In this document: positions 7,490 through 12,093 of the stretch, piece after piece
How positions within the stretch are numbered: the stretch's first letter is position 1
Layout: the number at the start of each line of letters is the position of its first letter
Source of the DNA: Alphaproteobacteria bacterium
Lineage (GTDB): Bacteria > Pseudomonadota > Alphaproteobacteria > Micavibrionales > Micavibrionaceae
Direction of reading: 5' to 3'
NCBI GenBank assembly: GCA_023140905.1
Contig: JAGLKS010000064.1
Coordinates: forward strand, 1 to 12,093
DNA: 12,093 nt
The notes under the pieces: generated by a model
The model's input: only the letters and a program-made list of their open reading frames with translations
Database searches by the model: none
Told to the model about the DNA's origin: nothing
Translations under genes and position numbers: made by a program

Positions 7490-8649
7490 TGGAACAGAAA
7501 TATATTTTAGTCATTAATGCCGGATCTTCGAGTGCTAAATTTAGACTTTTTGGTCTGGAACAAGACCTTCCATTACTGGCACAAGGTTTAGCATCCGAAA
7601 TTGGTGGAGAATCAGACTTCAAAGCAAAGACCTCTGGCCGCGAAACAGAAGACCTTCCGTTATGCCCCTTCAAAACTCATGAAGATGCTATAGACCATCT
7701 TCTAGCATGGCTGGTGCATAATGATTTCCCTCTCGAAAATATAAAAGCCGCAGCACACCGGATTGTTCATGGTGGCTCTCGCTTTAGTAAACCTGCCTTC
7801 TTGAACGAAGAAACATTGGACTATTTGCACAGCATCACGCATCTTGCACCATTGCACCAACCACACAATTTGGTTTCGGTTGATATTCTAGAAAATAAAG
7901 TACCAAATATCCTGCAATACGGTTGCTTTGATACAGCCTTCCACGCCAATCACGGGCCTTTATTTACTCATTTTGCCCTTCCTCTGGAAATGGCAGAAAA
8001 AGGAGTGCTACGTTACGGCTTCCACGGTTTATCTTATGACTGGATTGCATCACAACTGAAAAAAGACCACCCTAATTTGGCAAAAGGAAAAGTTGTTGTT
8101 GCACACCTTGGAAATGGTGCAAGCTTATGTGCATTAGAAAACGGCAAAAGCATTGACAGCACAATGGGAATGACGGCTGTTGACGGTCTGCCAATGGGGA
8201 CTCGCACGGGTGCAATTGATGCAGGGGCGCTTCTCTATATTATGCGCCACATGGATTATAGCATTGATGATATTGACAACCTCATTAACAAAGAATCCGG
8301 TCTTAAAGGTCTGTCCGGTATAAGCAATGACGTCAAAATCCTTTCAGAAAGCGACGAGGATACTGCAAAATTTGCTATCGAATATTTTGTGCTAAAAGTT
8401 GCGCAATATATTACAGCAATGGCTGTGTCTATTGGCGGTATGGACGGATTAATATTCACAGCAGGAATCGGGGAGAACGCAGAGAATATCCGCAATCTTG
8501 TTCTAAAACGTCTGGAGTTTATGCCCGAGTTTGAATGTCATGTTATTCCAACAAACGAAGAACGCAGCATTGCAGAAAGCGTCTGGAAAAACTATGCTAA
8601 AGACATTCTTGACTCTTCAAATATGTTACACAAAGAAGCAGCATTCTAG
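7489..8649 (+). CDS. ackA: Acetate kinase
   Basis: This cytoplasmic kinase interconverts acetyl phosphate plus ADP with acetate plus ATP, and would complete substrate-level ATP formation from the product of the upstream Pta domain. The 386 residues, close to the usual 400, carry the ASKHA motifs: VINAGSSSAKFRL (8-20), R91 in HRIVHGG, D148 in CFDTAFH, H179 in YGFHGLSY, the phosphate loop VVAHLGNGAS, R239 in MGTRTG, and FTAGIGENA near the C terminus. These match the catalytic Asp, His and Arg of studied acetate kinases. AAGGAAAG lies about 10 nt upstream, inside the end of the Pta gene, and the start overlaps that gene's stop (TAATG). A propionate or butyrate kinase preference cannot be excluded, given the unusual MaoC-Pta partner. 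Confidence 0.95.
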   Translation: MEQKYILVINAGSSSAKFRLFGLEQDLPLLAQGLASEIGGESDFKAKTSGRETEDLPLCPFKTHEDAIDHLLAWLVHNDFPLENIKAAAHRIVHGGSRFSKPAFLNEETLDYLHSITHLAPLHQPHNLVSVDILENKVPNILQYGCFDTAFHANHGPLFTHFALPLEMAEKGVLRYGFHGLSYDWIASQLKKDHPNLAKGKVVVAHLGNGASLCALENGKSIDSTMGMTAVDGLPMGTRTGAIDAGALLYIMRHMDYSIDDIDNLINKESGLKGLSGISNDVKILSESDEDTAKFAIEYFVLKVAQYITAMAVSIGGMDGLIFTAGIGENAENIRNLVLKRLEFMPEFECHVIPTNEERSIAESVWKNYAKDILDSSNMLHKEAAF

Positions 8650-8713
8650 TAAAATTACTATGTGTGAACCTCCGACAGCTTACGCAGGCGGTCTTATTAC
8701 GCGGATAAAAGAC

Positions 8714-8731
8714 CTAGGGTCCTGACCCTAG
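8714..8731 (-). terminator. Hairpin at the permease stop, likely terminator of the minus-strand gene
   Basis: CTAGGGT (8714-8720) and ACCCTAG (8725-8731) form a 7-bp stem with a CCTG loop. Read on minus, the stem is followed by GTCTTTTATCC, a modest U-run, so it suits the permease better than the acetate kinase, whose strand shows only A's after the stem. The permease TAG stop (8728-8730) lies within the stem. A second weaker inverted repeat, GGTCTT with AAGACC, lies just to the left at about 8690-8714 and shares bases with it. Confidence 0.6.
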
Positions 8732-9801
8732 ATAAAAAACACGTTGAACAAATATCCGACAGCCAGAATACCGGAGCAAACAACGCAAAAATAGACAGCT
8801 ATTAGACGCGTTGTCAGAACTTTGCGAAGAATAATTGCTTCTGGTAGTGAAAGTGCCGTCACAGCCATCATAAAGGAAAGCACAGTTCCAAGAGCCGCCC
8901 CTTTGCCAAGCAACGCTTCAACGATTGGAATAATTCCAGCCGCGTTCGAATACATCGGTATACCCACCAAAACAGAGGCTGGAACCGACCACCATACATC
9001 CTTGCCCATGATCGATACCAGAAGTTCAACTGGCACATATCCGTGAATAAAGGCACCTATAGCAATACCGGCAATCATCCAGAGCCAGACTTTGCCGACA
9101 ATTTTCCGAACAGCCATCAAACCTTCCTTAATGCGATCAATAACCGTTGTTTGTGCCGTGGAAAAAGTAACATCTTCTGTACGGACTTTTTGCACCCAGT
9201 CCTCAAGCCAGCTTTCAAGATGAAAACGCCCAATCACCCAGCCCGCGACAATCGCAATGCCAAGACCAAAAACAAGATAAAGAAGTGCAACTTTCCACCC
9301 GACAAGACCGAACAGAAGGACTAAAGCCACCTCGTTGACCATCGGAGCGGCTATCAGGAAAGAAAAGGTGACGCCAAGAGGAACACCGGCAGAGACAAAA
9401 CCAATAAACAGCGGTACTGCGGAACAGGAACAAAACGGCGTAACAACACCCAGACAAGCGGCTGCAATATTGCCAAGCCCTTCATTTTTTCCTACCAGCA
9501 GAGCGCGTGTGCGTTCCGGCGAAAAGAAACTGCGGACAATGCCCATTAAAAAAACGACTAGTGTCAGAAGTAAAAGAACCTTGGGAGTATCGTAAAAAAA
9601 GAAAGTAAGGGCTTCATAAAGATGTCCCGTTTGCTCAACGGGAAGCTGTGCAACAATCCACTTTGAGAAAGGAACCAGTTTATTATAGAGACAAAACCAA
9701 AGCGCAATCCCTATAACAGAACCGATAATCCATAAAGCCGACGATTTTTTGTTCGCAGAGACTTTTGCTTTTGCTGCCTCAGTCTGGCATTTACATTTCA
9801 T
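8728..9801 (-). CDS. ArsP_1/DUF318-family permease
   Basis: This 357-residue inner-membrane protein has about eight hydrophobic helices, the first near residues 22-40. Its most telling segment is TPFCSCSAVPLFIGFVSAG (121-139) followed by FLIAAPMVNE (148-157), the hallmark of the ArsP_1/DUF318 permeases. Members include ArsP, which exports trivalent organoarsenicals, and the SO_0444 group linked to metal or metalloid efflux. C124 and C126 would be the metal-interacting cysteines. The N-terminal MKCKC adds two more before the first helix. The substrate cannot be called from sequence. AAAGGA about 8 nt upstream supports the ATG at 9801. No arsR or ars gene lies next to it. A short frame (9798-9854, 18 codons) ends in an ATGA overlap with its start; I doubt that it is a gene, as it lacks a ribosome site. 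Confidence 0.85.
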   Translation of the reverse strand: MKCKCQTEAAKAKVSANKKSSALWIIGSVIGIALWFCLYNKLVPFSKWIVAQLPVEQTGHLYEALTFFFYDTPKVLLLLTLVVFLMGIVRSFFSPERTRALLVGKNEGLGNIAAACLGVVTPFCSCSAVPLFIGFVSAGVPLGVTFSFLIAAPMVNEVALVLLFGLVGWKVALLYLVFGLGIAIVAGWVIGRFHLESWLEDWVQKVRTEDVTFSTAQTTVIDRIKEGLMAVRKIVGKVWLWMIAGIAIGAFIHGYVPVELLVSIMGKDVWWSVPASVLVGIPMYSNAAGIIPIVEALLGKGAALGTVLSFMMAVTALSLPEAIILRKVLTTRLIAVYFCVVCSGILAVGYLFNVFFI

Positions 9802-10117
9802 ACGGATGTCCTTTTTGATGAAATTTCAAAGGCAAGCGCGTCGTCAAGAAGCATGGTAACGGATTTAGAAATCTGGACTAAACTACAACGATAACGCACT
9901 CATTGCACATCCCTTATTTAAAAGCTGCCCTAGTCATGTGTCTACTGCCCATAAGTCTATCTCCTGTAGTTTTTTATAGCATACTCCAGAAAATCGTGAG
10001 GCTAAACACATAACTAATACCTCTCAAAGTTTTAGGCACTGTATAATAATAAGGGGCATTACGTCAAATTTTAATCGTAATAGCCACGGTAACCACTCCA
10101 CATAGAACAAATATCAA
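9802..10117. other. 316-bp non-coding stretch between permease and tRNA
   Basis: I see no gene here. The stretch upstream of the permease ATG should hold its promoter. On the tRNA side, where the minus transcript would end, I find no stem with a T-run. The only symmetric spot is a short GGTTACC palindrome near 10088-10094. Confidence 0.4.
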
Positions 10118-10205
10118 TGGCGGAGACGATAGGATTCGAACCTACGAAGAGTTACCCCTTACACGCTTTCCAAGCGTGCGCCTTAAACCACTCGGCCACG
10201 TCTCC
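10118..10205 (-). tRNA. tRNA-Ser (anticodon GGA), CCA encoded
   Basis: Read on minus, the acceptor arm GGAGACG (10205-10199) pairs with CGTCTCC (10128-10122), followed by the discriminator G and an encoded CCA at 10118-10120. The D arm is GCC...GGC. The anticodon stem CACGC/GCGTG encloses loop TTGGAAA, giving anticodon GGA for serine UCC/UCU codons. A class II variable arm forms AAGGG-GTAA-CTCTT. The T arm is GTAGG-TTCGAAT-CCTAT with a G-T first pair. The full size is 88 nt including CCA. All arms pair, so it should be functional. Its first 10 nt are copied twice upstream in the tandem repeat. Confidence 0.97.
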
Positions 10206-10351
10206 ACTATATTCCCGACGCAGCCTCGTCTTTTGAGATCTTACTTGCTTACGCAAGAGGGCCACGTCTCCACTATGAATTGGCGCAGCCTCATCTTTTG
10301 AGATTTTACTTGCTTACGCAAGCGGGACCACGTCTCCACTATGAATTGGCG
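10196..10351. repeat. 66-bp tandem repeat (about 2.4 copies) duplicating the tRNA-Ser 5' end
   Basis: The block begins with CCACGTCTCC, the complement of the first 10 nt of tRNA-Ser, at 10196, 10262 and 10328, exactly 66 bp apart. Unit 1 (10196-10261) and unit 2 (10262-10327) agree over most of their length, with compensating small indels. Unit 3 (10328-10351) matches unit 2 for 24 bp and then diverges. Each full unit carries CTTGCTTACGCAAG (10244-10257 and 10309-10322), a hairpin of 5 bp with a TTAC loop. The whole block lies upstream of the tRNA in its direction of transcription, where its promoter should be. Confidence 0.93.
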
Positions 10352-10463
10352 AAGAGTAGACATTCTTAATAAAAAATTCAAGTCTTCACTTTGCTAATTA
10401 TGCGTTCATTGTTAAGATGCATGAAGAAATATGATCGCGACATATAAACACAAAGGATATCTG

Positions 10464-11063
10464 ATGCGTAAATTCCTCTTCATCCTGCTTCTTGTTCCAT
10501 TCTTTGCCAGCGTAGGACATGATATATATCTTTACTATCAGAATCCTGACAAAGGCGTCCGGATAAGCGATGTCGGCGTTCTTTGGGACAAATATCACAA
10601 AGAAAGCCACGATCAATGGAAATCAAAAGTACATAAATTCTCATCGGAAATAGACAAATTAGTTGCTGAAAATCCCATTTCAAAAAACATGATTCCCAAA
10701 GCTATGAAAAATAGCGCAAGTACTAATGATGAAACACAGCCTCCACAGATTGAAGAAAACATCCCGGAAATAAATGCCTTAACAGAAGGCTTCACGCAAA
10801 CATCTTCACATGATGGCATAACAACTACAGTTCCCTTTGAACCAAGAGATGAAATCAAGGAACATTCCAACGTATTAATTAAATGGATCGGATTTTTATT
10901 AGAGCAAAAAGCCATATATGTTACCGGTCTTATTCTTATTATTGCATTCCTCCTTAATGCCATCCTGAGCTTTTTGTTTAGGAAAAAAGGAGAAATGGAA
11001 AGATTTCACGGAATCAGGAAAAAGAACAGCAAAAATGACGGCTACAAATATAAACGTAAATAA
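10464..11063 (+). CDS. Uncharacterised two-TM membrane protein
   Basis: I do not recognise a characterised family. The 199 residues open with a hydrophobic segment (about 4-17, FLFILLLVPFFASV) that is either a signal anchor or a signal peptide. A polar region of about 130 residues follows, including VGVLWDKYHKESHDQWK and a stretch rich in Asn, Glu, Pro and Gln near 85-105. A second strong membrane helix lies at about 151-172, and the C-terminal tail is very basic (RKKGEMERF to KYKRK). A likely topology is two helices with the middle part in the periplasm and the basic tail in the cytoplasm. I start at the ATG at 10464 because AAAGGA lies 6 nt upstream; an ATG at 10431 would add 11 residues. 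It stands alone, convergent with the hydrolase gene, with a 33-bp gap and no clear terminator. Confidence 0.75.
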   Translation: MRKFLFILLLVPFFASVGHDIYLYYQNPDKGVRISDVGVLWDKYHKESHDQWKSKVHKFSSEIDKLVAENPISKNMIPKAMKNSASTNDETQPPQIEENIPEINALTEGFTQTSSHDGITTTVPFEPRDEIKEHSNVLIKWIGFLLEQKAIYVTGLILIIAFLLNAILSFLFRKKGEMERFHGIRKKNSKNDGYKYKRK

Positions 11064-11096
11064 CCAAAAGCATTTCGGACGTAAAGACTCTCATAT

Positions 11097-11867
11097 TTAG
11101 AACATACAAGAAATCTGCTTATCCAGCAAAATCAGATCTTCCAGACGGGACAAGCTGTGATCCCCGTCATCGACAAAAATCACATTAACTTGCGATCTTT
11201 CAAATGCGTCTCTGATCTGTAAAGCCTTTTTCCAATGGACAGCATTATCTTGTTTACCCTGCAATAACGTAAGAACTGCATTAATTTTATAAGGCTCCGC
11301 CGGATCTAAAAGGCTCTGTTTGCGTCCATCATCTAATAAGGCCCGTGTGAAAATATACGGATCATCACCATATTCATTAGGTTCTTCAATTTGCCCGTTT
11401 TCTTCAAGTTCAGCGTGTTGCTCTGATGTTATATGTTTTTCTATATCTTTGGTGAAATCAGGAGCCGCAGCCACGCCGATCACACCTTTAATTTGAATCT
11501 CTTCCTGCGGTAAATCCAATAACAATCGCAAAGCCAGCCAGCCTCCCATAGATGAGCCAACCAGAATAACTTGCGGGACTTGAATCGTATGAGTAATAAC
11601 CTCACGCGCATCATCCAGCCACCCGCCTATTGTTCCATCTACAAAATTTCCCTCAGATTGGCCATGCCCGGAATAATCAAATCGCAAATATTCCTGCCCA
11701 AGTTTACGGCACCGTTCTTCCAAATACAGCGCCTTACTTCCGCACATATCAGACTTAAATCCACCAAGAAACACTACCGCAGGCAAGATCTCTCCTGCCC
11801 CGCTTGCTCTACTGTGAACGTAAGCCAGTTTGATTCCTCTGCTATTAGTATGATAAGAAACACTCAT
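11097..11867 (-). CDS. Alpha/beta hydrolase, ABHD10-like
   Basis: The 256-residue protein has a complete catalytic triad: S106 in the nucleophile elbow GSSMG (104-108), D207 in GKQDNAVHW and H237 in DDGDHSL. The oxyanion strand reads VVFLGGFKSD, followed by SKALYLEERCRKLG and RFDYSGHGQSEG. These features resemble the ABHD10 group, whose mitochondrial member is a thioesterase/deacylase, and related alphaproteobacterial hydrolases. The substrate here is unknown but an acyl ester or thioester is likely. No signal peptide is seen. The open frame extends to an ATG at 12047, but that would overlap the divergent glycosyltransferase start and adds 60 unrelated residues, so I choose the ATG at 11867, where the fold begins. 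No good ribosome site precedes it; an ATG at about 11912 is a possible alternative. Confidence 0.88.
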   Translation of the reverse strand: MSVSYHTNSRGIKLAYVHSRASGAGEILPAVVFLGGFKSDMCGSKALYLEERCRKLGQEYLRFDYSGHGQSEGNFVDGTIGGWLDDAREVITHTIQVPQVILVGSSMGGWLALRLLLDLPQEEIQIKGVIGVAAAPDFTKDIEKHITSEQHAELEENGQIEEPNEYGDDPYIFTRALLDDGRKQSLLDPAEPYKINAVLTLLQGKQDNAVHWKKALQIRDAFERSQVNVIFVDDGDHSLSRLEDLILLDKQISCMF

Positions 11868-11975
11868 AATAAAATATTCTAACACTGATGAACTCTTAAG
11901 AAAACTATACATTTTTATACATAGACAATTACAAAAAGACTTTCCAGAGGGTGAAATCCCTATTATTTTTAAGCT

Positions 11976-12093
11976 ATGGATAATGAGAAAAAAGACTTGG
12001 TTATTATGCAGATTATTCCTGAGCTTGGTGCCGGTGGTGCTGAGCAAGGATGTATTGATATGGCAGCAGCTATTGTTGATGCCGGAGCAAAAT
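11976..12093 (+). CDS. N-terminal fragment of a probable GT4-type glycosyltransferase (partial)
   Basis: The 39 codons to the right edge read MDNEKKDLVIMQIIPELGAG and continue with GAEQGCIDMAAAIVDAGAK. The pattern LVIMQIIPELGAGGAEQ followed by a helix is the first beta strand and glycine-rich loop of the GT4 (GT-B fold) glycosyltransferases, which make lipopolysaccharide or other glycans. An in-frame TAA at 11970-11972 lies just upstream, so translation must start at 11976 or at the ATG at 12006. No clear ribosome site precedes either. The gene is divergent from the hydrolase, about 108 bp away. The sugar donor and acceptor cannot be inferred from this fragment. Confidence 0.75.
   Translation, partial: MDNEKKDLVIMQIIPELGAGGAEQGCIDMAAAIVDAGAK

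Noticed and set aside
9798..9854. 18-codon frame on minus overlapping the permease start by ATGA
   Set aside because: No ribosome site upstream and no recognisable content; chance overlap is likely.
10206..10351. Site-specific integration scar (attachment site) at the tRNA
   Set aside because: Integrases normally duplicate the tRNA 3' end; here the 5' end is repeated in a short 66-bp tandem period with no integrase nearby.
10196..10351. CRISPR array
   Set aside because: Only about 2.4 units, and nearly the whole 66-bp unit is conserved, leaving no variable spacers.
11868..12047. 60-residue N-terminal extension of the hydrolase
   Set aside because: It overlaps the divergent glycosyltransferase start, and the sequence is unlike the fold, which begins at the ATG at 11867.

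Overview
The window looks like chromosomal DNA from a fairly AT-rich Gram-negative bacterium, most likely an alphaproteobacterium. The clues are a MaoC-phosphotransacetylase fusion coupled to an acetate kinase, an ABHD10-like alpha/beta hydrolase, and a very large, probably type I-secreted surface protein. This placement is from remembered family resemblance, not a search. I see no transposase, integrase, phage gene or CRISPR array.

Layout. Positions 1-1702 (minus) hold the N-terminal 567 residues of a giant repetitive acidic protein that runs off the left edge. After a 469-bp gap comes a redox pair on plus: a rhodanese (2172-2495) and an AhpD-like CxxC protein (2555-2902). A probably bidirectional terminator separates this pair from a convergent Dps ferritin (minus, 2985-3422). 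Next are a cysteine-rich tandem universal stress protein (plus, 3714-4565) bracketed by two near-identical 32-bp repeats, and a convergent pentapeptide-repeat protein (minus, 4635-5558). A 515-bp non-coding stretch with a 22-bp palindrome precedes a two-gene operon (plus, 6074-8649): MaoC-Pta fusion and acetate kinase. A convergent ArsP_1/DUF318 permease (minus, 8728-9801) follows. The right part holds tRNA-Ser(GGA) on minus, a 66-bp tandem repeat that copies the tRNA 5' end, an unrecognised two-TM membrane protein (plus, 10464-11063), the ABHD10-like hydrolase (minus, 11097-11867) and the first 39 codons of a probable glycosyltransferase running off the right edge (plus, 11976 onward).

How it may work together. 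From 2172 to about 9801 the genes suggest oxygen limitation and redox or metal stress. Pta and AckA would conserve energy by making ATP from acyl-CoA, while the UspA-like protein, Dps, AhpD-like protein, rhodanese and permease would handle redox, iron, sulfur and metal stress. This is inference from gene families. I looked by eye for FNR-type TTGAT-N4-ATCAA boxes and found none, so shared regulation is not shown. The most unusual structures are the repeats around the universal stress gene, the tandem repeat at the tRNA 5' end and the cysteine cluster in the universal stress protein. None of these proves a new system.
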